Shown: in pieces, positions 25,513 to 34,809 of the stretch
Layout: each line of letters opens with the position of its first letter
Position numbering within the stretch: the first letter of the stretch is position 1
From: Caballeronia peredens
Lineage (GTDB): Bacteria; Pseudomonadota; Gammaproteobacteria; Burkholderiales; Burkholderiaceae
Length of the DNA stretch: 54,351 nt
NCBI GenBank assembly: GCA_001544595.2
Contig: FCOH02000033.1
Location: 1 to 54,351, forward strand
Direction of reading: 5' to 3'
The notes under the pieces: model-generated
Databases searched by the model: none
Seen by the model: the letters and a program-made list of their open reading frames with translations, nothing else
Told to the model about the DNA's origin: nothing
Program-made: the position numbers and the translations under genes

Positions 25513-25782
25513 ATGAAGTCACGCTTTACGGCTGTTCATCTTCGCTCCGTCGAACTCGCGGATTCGCATCTCGCGCACCTGTATATGGAATGCGCCGATG
25601 CCGAAGCGCGCCTTTCCGGCGCGAGCCGGCTCGCTGCCGTCGCCGTGTTCGAGGCCCGCGAGAAAGCCCTCGCGGATCTCTGGACGCGATTGCATGCGCT
25701 CGACCCGCGACTGTGCCGCGAACTGAAAAACGCGGTGACCGACTGGCACGATATCGCGGTGAAACTGCGCGGCGGCGAGTGA
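25513..25782 (+). CDS. small hypothetical protein
   Basis: 89 residues, predicted mostly helical with no signal peptide or membrane segment. The ATG at 25513 is preceded by a purine-rich stretch (CGGGGAAAC). Composition is soluble and mildly basic (FEAREKALADLWTRLHALD). I do not recognise a family. It stands alone between the divergent dgkA gene and the TehA-like gene, 126 bp before the latter. Confidence 0.65.
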   Translation: MKSRFTAVHLRSVELADSHLAHLYMECADAEARLSGASRLAAVAVFEAREKALADLWTRLHALDPRLCRELKNAVTDWHDIAVKLRGGE

Positions 25783-25908
25783 ATTGAGACGCGCGAGCGG
25801 ACGAACGAGACGCTGCGACATTCGCGCGGAGGCCCTTCGCCACTAACCTTTCTCCAACGACGGAAGAGAGCGCCACGCGCTTTCCACGGACATTCACGGA
25901 GAAGGGCC

Positions 25909-26997
25909 ATGAACAGCAACAACGGTACGAACAATCCAAACAATCGAAACGGCGGGAGCGGGCACGCGCCGATGCCGGTGGCGTTCTTCGGCATCGCTGT
26001 CGGTGCGCTCGCGCTCGGGGGCGCATGGCGCGCGGCGGCCCGCGTGTGGAGCATCCCCGATGCCGTGCCGGAGCTTCTGACGGCGGCCGCGCTCATCGTG
26101 TGGCTCGTGGTGCTCGTCGCGTATGCCCGCAAGTGGCTCGTCGCACGCGACGCGGCGATCGCCGAGATGCAGCATCCGGTGCAGTCGTCGTTCGCGGCTT
26201 TGGGCCCGGTGTCGACGATGCTCGTCGCCCAGGCCGTGCAAGCCTATTCGCGCGAACTGGCCGTCGCGCTCTTCGCGATCGGCGTGGCGAGTCAGCTGGC
26301 GCTGGGCGCCTATCTGCATGGACGCTTCTGGCAAGGCGGCCGCAAGCCCGAACTCACGACGCCCGCCATCTATCTGCCGACCGTCGCGCCGAGCTTCGTC
26401 GCGGGAACGGCCGCCGCCGCGCTCGGCTTCACGCAGATCGGCGCGCTCTTCTTCGGCGCGGGCGTGTTCTCGTGGCTCGCGATCGAATCCATCGTCCTTC
26501 ATCGCGCAGCCGTGCACGAACCGCTGCCCGAAGCGCTGCGCCCGACGCTCGGCATTCAGCTTGCGCCGCCGGTCGTCGGAGGCGTGTCGTATCTGGCGAT
26601 CACGCATGGCGTGCCGGATCTCTTCGCTTACATGCTGCTGGGATACGGGATGTATCAGGCGCTGACGCTGACGCGGCTCGTCCCGTGGATTCGTCAAAGC
26701 GCGTTCACGCCTTCGTACTGGACCGTGAGCTTCGGGGCGGCCGCGTTGCCGACGATGGCGATCCGCATGCTCGAACGCGGCGCCACGGGTCCGATGCAAT
26801 GGATCGCGCCTGTGGCCTTCGTCGTGGCGAATGTGGTGATCGGACTGCTGATCGCGGGAACCGTGCGCGCGCTGCTGCAAGGCAAGCTGTTGCCGGCGGC
26901 ACCGGTGAATGTCGCGCCGCTCGTCGCGCCGGTGGTCGCGATTTCAAGCGGCAACGTGCGCCCGATCGAACGCCGTGCGGCGGCAGGCACGCGCTGA
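25909..26997 (+). CDS. TehA/SLAC1 family transporter (voltage-dependent anion channel family)
   Basis: 362 residues with an Asn/Gly-rich N-terminal tail (NSNNGTNNPNNRNGG) and about ten membrane helices. The start region PMPVAFFGIAVGALALGGAWR matches the first helix pattern of TehA-like anion channels, and later YLHGRFW and TPAIYLPTVAPSFVAG segments fit the family. Members include TehA, the plant SLAC1 channel and dicarboxylate or sulphite exporters, so the ion is unsettled. GGAGAAGG precedes the ATG. Convergent with the metallo-hydrolase gene 32 bp away. Confidence 0.85.
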   Translation: MNSNNGTNNPNNRNGGSGHAPMPVAFFGIAVGALALGGAWRAAARVWSIPDAVPELLTAAALIVWLVVLVAYARKWLVARDAAIAEMQHPVQSSFAALGPVSTMLVAQAVQAYSRELAVALFAIGVASQLALGAYLHGRFWQGGRKPELTTPAIYLPTVAPSFVAGTAAAALGFTQIGALFFGAGVFSWLAIESIVLHRAAVHEPLPEALRPTLGIQLAPPVVGGVSYLAITHGVPDLFAYMLLGYGMYQALTLTRLVPWIRQSAFTPSYWTVSFGAAALPTMAIRMLERGATGPMQWIAPVAFVVANVVIGLLIAGTVRALLQGKLLPAAPVNVAPLVAPVVAISSGNVRPIERRAAAGTR

Positions 26998-27029
26998 ACC
27001 AGACTGACAACGCAACTACCGGTCGGGCA

Positions 27030-27803
27030 TTACACCTCCAGCACTTCGCCCGCCTGCAATGCACGCAACGCATCGGGCGCGATGTCCGGCAACGCGGCGC
27101 GCAGTTCTTCGAGAATCTGCGCGCCGTGCGGCGGTTTCAGATGCGAGATCAGCAATTCCGCCCGCAGTTCGACGCCCCGCAAATCGTTCGCAATGAGACT
27201 CGGACAATAATGATGCGCCGCGTGCGCCAGCGCGATCTGCTCATCGCGGAAGGCGGTTTCGACGATCACATAGCGCAATCCCGGCAACGCAGCAAGCGCG
27301 GACCAGAACGCGGGATTGGTGGTCGTGTCGCCGCTGAACGCGAGCGACGCTTCATCGCTGCACAGCGCGTAACCCATCGCCGGCACCGAATGACACGCAG
27401 GCAGCGCAACGACGCTGCGGCCATTCAGCACCACGCGCTCGCCGGCTTCGAGCGCTTCGAAGCGCACGCCGGGCGCATCGGCCGATGGAATGCGCGTGAA
27501 GTCCGGCCAGATCAGATTGTTGAAGACATGCTTCTGCAGAATATCGAGCGTCGCGCGGCTCGCGTGCACGACGAGCGGTGACTCGCGCGCCTCGCCGACG
27601 GCATCGATCATCAGCGGCAGATACGCCATGTGATCGAGATGCGAATGCGTGAGGAACACATGATCGATGCGCGCGAGTTCGTCATCGCCGAGCACGGCGA
27701 CGCCGGTGCCCGCATCGATCAGCACATCGTGATCGACGAGCAGCGCCGTGGTGCCGCCGCCGTTGCCGATTGCGCCGTTGCAGCCGAGCACGCGAATTTT
27801 CAT
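27030..27803 (-). CDS. MBL-fold metallo-hydrolase, resembles class II 3',5'-cyclic-nucleotide phosphodiesterase
   Basis: 257 residues from ATG 27801-27803. Metal ligands are in place: HSHLDH (residues 53-58), a later histidine (ACHSVPAMG), the bridging aspartate in FSGDTTTNPAF and a final histidine in LISHLKPPH. The HSHLDH core, small size and MGY/SGDT spacing resemble yeast PDE1-type class II cAMP phosphodiesterases more than lactamases or glyoxalases, but this is a pattern judgement. It starts 37 bp after the adenylyl cyclase stop on the same strand. Degradation of the cyclase product is therefore the natural hypothesis. Last gene of the six-gene cluster. Confidence 0.72.
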   Translation of the reverse strand: MKIRVLGCNGAIGNGGGTTALLVDHDVLIDAGTGVAVLGDDELARIDHVFLTHSHLDHMAYLPLMIDAVGEARESPLVVHASRATLDILQKHVFNNLIWPDFTRIPSADAPGVRFEALEAGERVVLNGRSVVALPACHSVPAMGYALCSDEASLAFSGDTTTNPAFWSALAALPGLRYVIVETAFRDEQIALAHAAHHYCPSLIANDLRGVELRAELLISHLKPPHGAQILEELRAALPDIAPDALRALQAGEVLEV

Positions 27804-27840
27804 GACGGTTCCCCGAGTATTTCGCTGTTTCACTACTTCG

Positions 27841-30075
27841 CTATTTGGTATCGAATGCGCTCACGCAGTCCCAGTCCTCGGGCAGTTCGACGCCGCGCAA
27901 TGCATCGATGCGCTTGCGATACAGCGCATACAACTGCCGTTCAGGATACTGCGCCGCGAGCACGTCGAGCAGCGCCTGTGCCTCGTCCCATGCGCGCGCG
28001 CGATAGTGCGAAAGCGCCGCGTGCCAGCGCGCGAGTTCGTCGGCGCTGCGGTTGGACGACTGCGGCTCGAACACCGCGATCGGCGCGTTGCGTCCCTTCA
28101 CGCGCACGCGGTCGATTTCGCGGAACACGACATCCGGCGCCTGCTCGCGCGTCGCCTCGCCCACGATGATGTCGATATCGAAGCGCCGCGTGAGGCCTTC
28201 GAGGCGCGCGGCGACGTTGACCGCATCGCCCATCACGGTGTACGCCTTGCGTACGGTGGAACCCATGTCGCCGACGGTCATCGGCCCGGTATTGATGCCG
28301 ATGCCGATCCACAGCGTCGGCCATCCGCGCGACGTGAGCGTGCGGTTCAGATCGACGAGCGCCGCGCGCATGCCGAGCGCCGCCGCGACGGCATGGCGCG
28401 CATGTTCCGGATCGTCGACGGGCGCGCCCCAGAAACCCATGATCGCGTCGCCCATGTATTTGTCGAGCGTGCCGCGATGCGCGCGGATCACTTCCGTCAT
28501 CGTGCCGAGATATTCGTTCATCAGGCGCGCGAGCGCTTCCGGTTCGAGCGTTTCGGCGATCGCGGTGAAGCCGAGCACATCGCAGAAGAGCACGGTCAGT
28601 TCGGCGCGGCGGCCCGTCATGCTGTAGTCCTCGGGATGGCGGCTCATTTCCTCGACGAGTTCGGGCGGCACGTATTGCCCGAACAATGCAGCGAAGTAAC
28701 GTTTCGCGCGCGCCTCGACGAAATAGCCGTATGACATGTTGAGCACGTAGAGCGCGAGCACCGCGAGCAGCAGCGAGGCGACGGGAATCGACCAGTCGAG
28801 CCGCGCGAACACGAACAGATCGGCGGCTGTGATCGCGCCGAGCAGAAGCGCGGTCGCGAGCGTCGCGCGTGCGGGCGTGCGCCACGGCCAGAGGAAGATC
28901 ATCGCAAGACCCGCGAGCGCGAGCGCCAGCGTCTGCAGCGTCGCGGCGAAGGGCGGCTCGAAGCGGATCGCGCCATCGAGCATGCCGCTCACGAGATTCG
29001 CATTCACCTCGACGCCCGGATACACCTCGCCGACCGGCGTCGTGCGCTGATCCATGAGACCGGGCGCCGTCGTGCCGACGAGCACGATCTTGCCCGCGAG
29101 CGCGTTCGGCGGAATGCGCCGCGCGAGCACATCGGCGATCGAGTAGTACGGGAAGCTGCCGGCCGCGCCGCGATACGGCACGAGCGCCGCGCCGTTGGCA
29201 TCGACGGGAATGACGCGCACGCCGCGCGGCGTCGTCAGCGCGAAGCCCGCGAGCGGCGCGGCGGGATCGGTGGGATCGTCGAACAGCGGCGTCACGTCGG
29301 CGTCGCTGAACAGCGCGCGGATCACTTCGAGCGAAAGCGCGCCGTACACGCCGTCGCGGAATTCGGTGACGAGCGGCACGCGCCGCACGGAACCGTCGAA
29401 ATCGATCACCGGATTGAAATAGCCCGCGCGCCGCGCCGCCTTCTGCAGCGCGGGCAGATTGCCGCCGTAGCTGGTCCAGTCGAACAGTGTGAAGGGATGC
29501 GTACCGAACGCCCGCGCGTTCATGAGCGGCGCGGGAATCGCGCCGCTCGACACATCCTGGTTCGAAAAGTAATAGCCGAGCACGACGGGGTGGCCGGCGA
29601 GCGCATCCGCGAAGCGCTGGTCGTAGTCGAGGCGCGGCGCGAGCCGGGCGAACGCATCGCGGTAATCGGCGTTGTTCGCGAGCGCGCCGCGCGCGAGTTC
29701 GTCGAGCACGGCGAGACCGGAACTCGTGTCGGGTTCGGCGAACACCATGTCGAAGCCGAGCACCGCGATGCGCTCGCGCACGAAGAGCGCATTCACCAGT
29801 TCCGCCATGCGCGCCCGGTCCCACGGCCAGCGCCCGAGTTCGGCGAGGCTTTTTTCGTCGATGTCGAGAATCGCGATGCGCGGGTCCGTCGTGCGCGGCA
29901 TGAAGAGGCGCACTTTGGCGTCGTAGATCATCGCGTCGAGGGTATCGACGAAGCGCAGTTCGTAGCGTGCGAGCGCGTGTCCCGCGAGCGCCGCGAGGAT
30001 CGCGAGGCCCAGAAGCCAGCGCAGGCCGGAGCGCTTCAGCACGTGGGCGAAGGGCTCGCGCTGCGCACGCTTCAT
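27841..30075 (-). CDS. CHASE2-domain class III adenylyl cyclase
   Basis: 744 residues. One N-terminal helix (about 18-36), a periplasmic CHASE2 sensor domain (about 40-365, with RIAILDIDEKSLAELGRWPW and GKIVLVGTTAPGLMDQRTTP), three membrane helices (about 375-450), then a catalytic domain (about 490-670). All class III residues are present: metal aspartates D499 (FCDVLGF) and D543 (YMGDA), adenine-specifying K539 and T613, transition-state N620 and R624 (VNVAARLE). The K/T pair indicates ATP rather than GTP as substrate. The ATG overlaps the stop of the SulP gene as ATGA, so translation should be coupled. It stands between a cyclic-nucleotide-binding transporter and a probable cyclic-nucleotide phosphodiesterase. 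Confidence 0.93.
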   Translation of the reverse strand: MKRAQREPFAHVLKRSGLRWLLGLAILAALAGHALARYELRFVDTLDAMIYDAKVRLFMPRTTDPRIAILDIDEKSLAELGRWPWDRARMAELVNALFVRERIAVLGFDMVFAEPDTSSGLAVLDELARGALANNADYRDAFARLAPRLDYDQRFADALAGHPVVLGYYFSNQDVSSGAIPAPLMNARAFGTHPFTLFDWTSYGGNLPALQKAARRAGYFNPVIDFDGSVRRVPLVTEFRDGVYGALSLEVIRALFSDADVTPLFDDPTDPAAPLAGFALTTPRGVRVIPVDANGAALVPYRGAAGSFPYYSIADVLARRIPPNALAGKIVLVGTTAPGLMDQRTTPVGEVYPGVEVNANLVSGMLDGAIRFEPPFAATLQTLALALAGLAMIFLWPWRTPARATLATALLLGAITAADLFVFARLDWSIPVASLLLAVLALYVLNMSYGYFVEARAKRYFAALFGQYVPPELVEEMSRHPEDYSMTGRRAELTVLFCDVLGFTAIAETLEPEALARLMNEYLGTMTEVIRAHRGTLDKYMGDAIMGFWGAPVDDPEHARHAVAAALGMRAALVDLNRTLTSRGWPTLWIGIGINTGPMTVGDMGSTVRKAYTVMGDAVNVAARLEGLTRRFDIDIIVGEATREQAPDVVFREIDRVRVKGRNAPIAVFEPQSSNRSADELARWHAALSHYRARAWDEAQALLDVLAAQYPERQLYALYRKRIDALRGVELPEDWDCVSAFDTK

Positions 30076-32345
30076 TGCGCCGCCCGGATCTGCTCGTTCG
30101 CGACGACGAGCCGCGCGGCCAGCACGCGCGCGACGAACTTGTGCATGCGCGCGGCGAGCGCGGGATCGTCGGTTTCGAGGCGTTTCAGGGTCGAAAGAGC
30201 CAGGCGCAGCACGACGGTCGGCTCATCGGCGACGACGTCCGCGCTGCGCCGCGCGCCGGTGTACACGGCCATCTCGCCGACGATCGTGCCCGCGCCGAAA
30301 CTGCGCAGACGCAGCATGCGGCCGCCGTCGACGGACAGCGCCACGGTCACGCGCCCGGTTTCGACGAAGTAGATCGAATCGCCCGGATCGGCCTGCCGGA
30401 ACACGTATGCGCCGGGCGCGAGCGTGAGCGTTTCCAGGTGCGGGCGCAGCGCGTCGAGCGTATCGGGCAGCGTCGAGGCGAACGTGCCGGAGTTCGGCGC
30501 GAGCGCGGGATCCGCGCCGCGCGCCGCGTTCAGGATTTGCGTTTCGATCCATTCGAGGCCGTTGTCGAGATCGGCGAAGACATGCGGTCCGAGCGGGCTT
30601 TTCAGATCCGTGATGCCTTTGGCGAACCACGCCCTCAACGCGGGCGAAAGACCGGTCAGCACGAGGTGCGCGTTCACGCGCGCGCACGCCTGGCGCAGCC
30701 GCATGAAGCTCGCGGTGCTCGACGCATCGACGCCGTGCACGCGCGCGAAATCGACGAGCACGAAGCGCACGCTCGAGCGGCCGTTCTTCGCACCGGGCGA
30801 CGTCTCGATGCGCGCGCGCATGTGCGTCAGGATCGAATACGCGGTGCCGAAAAACAGAAAGCCTTGCAGCGCGACGCCGTAGAGCGCGTGCGCCTGCGCA
30901 TCGAGCACGCGGTTTTCGTCGACGGTGCGCTCGACGTTCGAGCGCCGCCCGCGTCCGTCGAATTCGAGGCGAAAACAGCTGACGCGTCCATAGCGCACGA
31001 CGAACAGCATGCACGCGGCGACCACGCCGAGCAGCACGCCCGCGACGATGCCGTACACCGCGATGCACACCATGATCGCCGGAATCAGCAGATAGTCGTG
31101 CCACGGCAGACGCCGGTACGAATTAATGAGCCATTCGATCAGCATCGCCGCACCGATGAAGATCTGCAGTCCGACGAGCACCGGCTTGGGCAGCAGCGCC
31201 ATCAGGCTCGGAAAGAACGCGATCACGACGAGCGAGAAACACGCCGCGAGCACGCCCGCGCGCCGGTCGCGCACGCCCAGGCGCCAGTTGGTCATGGTGC
31301 GCGTCATCGATTGCGCGCCGACCAGCCCGCCCGCCAGGCCGTTCACGAGATTCGCGAGTCCCGCCGCGCGCATTTCGCGATTGAAGTCGATATCGCGCGA
31401 CGTCGTCACGCCGATGCTCGTCGTGTTGAGCAGCACGGTCATCGACGAAACCGCGGCGATCGCGAGGATCTCCGGCGCGCGCGCGAACAGCGCGGGCAGC
31501 CACGCGTCGTGCAGCAGCGCGAACGGCAGGCGCATGCCGCTGATCGGTTCGTAGTGGAACAGCAGGCCCATGTGGCGCGCGTCTTCCAGACTCTTGCCGG
31601 ACCACGCGAGCCCGACATAGAAGATGGTGATGCCGAGCGTCATCATCGACGGCAGGACGATCACGTAGCGCGCAGGCGGCGTGATGCGCGTCATCACGAG
31701 CAGGCCGATGCCCGTGAGGAGCGCGGGCACGCTCGCGAACCAGGGCAACTGCATGAAGATGCGCGGCGTCGCGGCGCCGACGGGAACGTCGGTGAGCACG
31801 CGCAGCGCGCCTTCCAGAAGCAGCAGTCCCGTGCCCGCGAGAAAGCCGCCGATCACGGGAAACGGAATGTACTGGATCGCGTTGCCGCGCTTCCAGTAGG
31901 CGAGCGCGAAGAGCAGCGCGCCGGTCGTGAGCGACGACACCGCGATCAGCATGAGCACGGTCGCGAGCACGGCATCGTCGCCGCCGCCCGCCGCATGCAC
32001 TGACAGCGCGAGCGCCGAGGCGAGTCCCGCGAGCAGCGCGGTGCCGTTCGAATCGGGGCCGGCGATCATGAAAGGCTGCGAACTCGCGAGCGAGACCACC
32101 AGCGCGACGATCACGCAGCTCAGGAGCGCCGTCGGCATGCCGGCCGCGATCCACGGCGAGAGCCCGGCCGAGAAGATCATCGCGCCGTAGCCCGCGGCGT
32201 AGGACAGCGCGATGAGCGCGGTGAGCAGACCCGCGAGCGCGTCCACGCCGAGCTCGGCGAACGGCGCATGCGGCGCGTCCGATGCCGCCGCGCGCGCGGG
32301 TGGCGTCCGGCGGAATTTCGACTCGTCGCTCGTGTTCTCGCTCAT
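30072..32345 (-). CDS. SulP (SLC26-like) anion transporter with STAS and cyclic-nucleotide-binding domains
   Basis: 757 residues. The SulP membrane domain (about 30-455) has SLASSQPFMIAGPDSNGTALLAG and LVNGLAGGLVGAQSMTRTM landmarks. A STAS domain follows (about 480-600, VLVDFARVHGVDASS), then a CRP-like cyclic-nucleotide-binding domain (about 636-740) with a phosphate-binding cassette containing GE (690-691) and RSA (700-702). The transported ion (sulphate, bicarbonate or other) is unknown. The cNMP domain should let the nucleotide made by the next gene regulate transport. The start at 32343-32345 lies 11 bp after the FecR-protein stop; the gene's end overlaps the cyclase start. Confidence 0.9.
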   Translation of the reverse strand: MSENTSDESKFRRTPPARAAASDAPHAPFAELGVDALAGLLTALIALSYAAGYGAMIFSAGLSPWIAAGMPTALLSCVIVALVVSLASSQPFMIAGPDSNGTALLAGLASALALSVHAAGGGDDAVLATVLMLIAVSSLTTGALLFALAYWKRGNAIQYIPFPVIGGFLAGTGLLLLEGALRVLTDVPVGAATPRIFMQLPWFASVPALLTGIGLLVMTRITPPARYVIVLPSMMTLGITIFYVGLAWSGKSLEDARHMGLLFHYEPISGMRLPFALLHDAWLPALFARAPEILAIAAVSSMTVLLNTTSIGVTTSRDIDFNREMRAAGLANLVNGLAGGLVGAQSMTRTMTNWRLGVRDRRAGVLAACFSLVVIAFFPSLMALLPKPVLVGLQIFIGAAMLIEWLINSYRRLPWHDYLLIPAIMVCIAVYGIVAGVLLGVVAACMLFVVRYGRVSCFRLEFDGRGRRSNVERTVDENRVLDAQAHALYGVALQGFLFFGTAYSILTHMRARIETSPGAKNGRSSVRFVLVDFARVHGVDASSTASFMRLRQACARVNAHLVLTGLSPALRAWFAKGITDLKSPLGPHVFADLDNGLEWIETQILNAARGADPALAPNSGTFASTLPDTLDALRPHLETLTLAPGAYVFRQADPGDSIYFVETGRVTVALSVDGGRMLRLRSFGAGTIVGEMAVYTGARRSADVVADEPTVVLRLALSTLKRLETDDPALAARMHKFVARVLAARLVVANEQIRAAQ

Positions 32346-32356
32346 GATTGGCCCGG

Positions 32357-33004
32357 CTAGCGGCACGCCGCCGACGGAATCACCGGCGCGACCCGCGTCG
32401 CCGGCAGCACGCGAAACGGCAGCAGCGGACTCACGACGATCGCGCCTTCGCCCGCGCGCACGATGCGCCGGTCGACCTGATTGACGATGACGATCTGCCC
32501 GTCGTAGACGACGATCTGATCGCCCTTGCAGTCCGCGTTGCCGCCGGGATCGAGATTCGCGCAATCGGTCACGGAATATTCGGTGCCGCGTATGCCGATA
32601 GTCGAAGTCGGCGTCTTCACGCGATAGTTCTCGGGCTTGCCTTCCTTCGCGACGAGGCCGTCCACCGCGCGCAGGCCGCCCTTCACGAGCGACAGAAAGC
32701 TGCGGTCTTCCTGCGGCGCGGTCGCGGCGTAATGAAAATCGTCGACGCGAAACACCGAGCCCGGTTTCAGATACACGCGCTGCTTGTCGGTGAAGATCAT
32801 GACGATCTCGGAGGCGACGCCGGTCTGCACGGTGTCGCCGTTGTCGATGCCGCCGCCGACCGTCGCCACGCGCTGCGCGCCGCCCGCCGACTGGATCGCG
32901 ACATTGCCGACGAGCGCGGTGATCGTCGCGACCGGCTCGGCGCACACGCCGCGCACGGCGAGGGCGAGAAGGAGAAGCAGCAGGACATGTCGGGCGCGCG
33001 TCAT
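32357..33004 (-). CDS. exported FecR-domain protein
   Basis: 215 residues from ATG 33002-33004. A cleavable signal peptide (HVLLLLLLALAVRGVCA) is followed by a FecR domain: GNVAIQSAGGAQRVATVGGG, DNGDTVQTGVASEIVMIF, RVYLKPGSVFRVDDF, then TSTIGIRGTEYSV. Unlike classical FecR anti-sigma regulators it has no cytoplasmic anti-sigma part or membrane anchor, so it is a free periplasmic protein. Similar exported FecR proteins are often encoded beside CHASE2 proteins, which fits a role as a ligand or modulator of the sensor encoded two genes later. Only 8 bp separate it from the TpsB gene. Confidence 0.85.
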   Translation of the reverse strand: MTRARHVLLLLLLALAVRGVCAEPVATITALVGNVAIQSAGGAQRVATVGGGIDNGDTVQTGVASEIVMIFTDKQRVYLKPGSVFRVDDFHYAATAPQEDRSFLSLVKGGLRAVDGLVAKEGKPENYRVKTPTSTIGIRGTEYSVTDCANLDPGGNADCKGDQIVVYDGQIVIVNQVDRRIVRAGEGAIVVSPLLPFRVLPATRVAPVIPSAACR

Positions 33005-33012
33005 GGGCGGTC

Positions 33013-34809
33013 TCAGAAGGACTTCGTGAGCGCGACCCAGAAGCGGTTCGCGTGGCCGGTGCCGAGCGTCGCCGGGACATAGCCGAGTGTGTGCGCATAG
33101 GACATCGAGAGCAGGATGTCGTGCGGCGCGGCGAAGGTCGCGCCGACGCCCAGTCCCGACAGCCGCACGTGATTGCTGCCCGGCGCGACCGGATGGGCGA
33201 CGACCTTGCCGTCGGCGGTATCGATGAAGCCCGTGAGCGTGACGAGCACCGGCACGAGCGACTGCCTGAGCGTCTGCCGCACTTCGAACGTGGCGATATA
33301 CGCTTCGTCGACGGGCGCGTCGCCGGTGGCGTAGGCGCGCACCGCGTACGGGCCGCCGAGCGAGATCTGCTCGGACGAATCCAGATTGCGCGAGCTCGCC
33401 TGTCCGGTCAGCGAAAAGTACAGTTGCGTGCCGTTGGCCTGATCGCCGATCACCTGCGTGTGCGTCATGGCGAACACGAACTTCGTGAACGAGCCCGCGA
33501 TTTGCGCGGCGATTTGTTCCGCCTGCGGCGACTTGAAGCGCAGGTTGCCCTGCTGGATGCTCGTCTCGAACGTCGTGATGCTTTTTTCGAGCGTGAGATT
33601 GCCGGACAGCGCGAGGCGCCCGACATCGCTGTTCTTGTCGTCGACGGAATCGAACGCGCCGAGATGATCCGACAGCAGCTTGTGATCGAAGCCGAGCGTC
33701 GCGTACAGGTTGGCCGCCGGCGAGCGCAGCAGCGGATAGCTCACGAACGTCGACCAGACGTTGGCGCTGCCGTAGGCATCGAGTTCGTCGAACTGGCCGC
33801 CGACGGAGTACGTCGAGCGCGTATAGCCGACGCCCCACGCGAGCCCGCTGCCGCCGACCGGCACCGTATAGCCGATGTTGCCGTAGAACTGCCCGGTGAT
33901 CGAGCCGAGCAGCCGCGCGCCGAGCTGGTCGCCGATGCCGAGCGGATTGTTCCATTGCAGCGCGCCGATCAGACGCGCGGTGCCGGTTGTCGCCTGGCCG
34001 TAGTTGTCGGCCTGCACGCTGCCCGACAACGCCCGCGCGCGCGGCACCTGCAGCGTCATGTCGGACGTGCCCGGCAGAATGCCCGGCGAGATCGTCGCGT
34101 TCGCGCCCGTCGTGCCGGCGGCGTCCTGCGCGAGGAGCGTCGCGCGGGTGAGGGCGCTTTCGTCGATCACGTCGCCCGGATGCAGCGAGCCGAGAAAGCG
34201 CGCGACGACGGCATCGCGCGTGCGCGACTGGTTGTCGGTATCGATGCGCCCGTAGCGCCCCTCGCTCACCGCGATCTTCACGATGCCGCCGTCGATCTGC
34301 TGCGGCGGCACATACGCGCGCGCGACCAGATAGCCATGCCGGCGGTAGAACGCGCTCACGCGGTCCGCCGCGCTTTCGAGATCGTCGAGCGAGCGATCGG
34401 GACCCATCAGCGGGCGCACGACGTCGAGCAGTTCGGCCGCCGGAAAAATCGTGTTGCCGGCGAATTCGAAGCCCTTTACCTCGAAGCGGATGCCGCCCGG
34501 CGCGGCCGCTGCGGGCGGCGGCTCGGGCGCGGGCGTCACGTTCAGGCGCAGGTCGGAGGGCGGCGGGGCGGCGGGCGTCTGCTGTTGCTGCTCGCGCAGG
34601 ATGCTGCCCGCGTTCGGCAGCGCCGGCGCGACTTGCGCGACCTGAGCGAGCGCCTGCGCGCGGGCGTCGTGCATGTCGCGGGCCGACGCGGCGACGAGCG
34701 CCGCGAACAGCGCGGCGATGCGCCGCGCCGCGCTGAGGCTCGGTCGGGCGGAAGGCCGCAAGCGTCGCACGCGCCTGGGCGTCACATGCGGCATACGTGG
34801 CCGGGCCAT
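33013..34809 (-). CDS. TpsB-type outer-membrane transporter (ShlB/FhaC/HecB family)
   Basis: 598 residues from ATG 34807-34809; ATG 34794 is an alternative five residues later. An Arg/Ala-rich N-terminus and Pro/Gln-rich linker lead to a POTRA domain (IRFEVKGFEFAGNTIFPAAEL, about residue 107 on), a second POTRA-like part and a 16-strand barrel. The conserved secretion-loop motif reads VRAYATGD, and the protein ends in phenylalanine (VALTKSF), as outer-membrane barrels do. It should export the TpsA-like protein encoded immediately upstream, whose gene it overlaps by 28 bp (13 bp with the later start). Confidence 0.92.
   Translation of the reverse strand: MARPRMPHVTPRRVRRLRPSARPSLSAARRIAALFAALVAASARDMHDARAQALAQVAQVAPALPNAGSILREQQQQTPAAPPPSDLRLNVTPAPEPPPAAAAPGGIRFEVKGFEFAGNTIFPAAELLDVVRPLMGPDRSLDDLESAADRVSAFYRRHGYLVARAYVPPQQIDGGIVKIAVSEGRYGRIDTDNQSRTRDAVVARFLGSLHPGDVIDESALTRATLLAQDAAGTTGANATISPGILPGTSDMTLQVPRARALSGSVQADNYGQATTGTARLIGALQWNNPLGIGDQLGARLLGSITGQFYGNIGYTVPVGGSGLAWGVGYTRSTYSVGGQFDELDAYGSANVWSTFVSYPLLRSPAANLYATLGFDHKLLSDHLGAFDSVDDKNSDVGRLALSGNLTLEKSITTFETSIQQGNLRFKSPQAEQIAAQIAGSFTKFVFAMTHTQVIGDQANGTQLYFSLTGQASSRNLDSSEQISLGGPYAVRAYATGDAPVDEAYIATFEVRQTLRQSLVPVLVTLTGFIDTADGKVVAHPVAPGSNHVRLSGLGVGATFAAPHDILLSMSYAHTLGYVPATLGTGHANRFWVALTKSF

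Noticed and set aside
32357..33955. Upstream extension of the FecR-protein frame to over 500 codons
   Set aside because: The extension overlaps the TpsB gene and would hide the signal peptide; the internal ATG at 33004 gives a proper exported protein.
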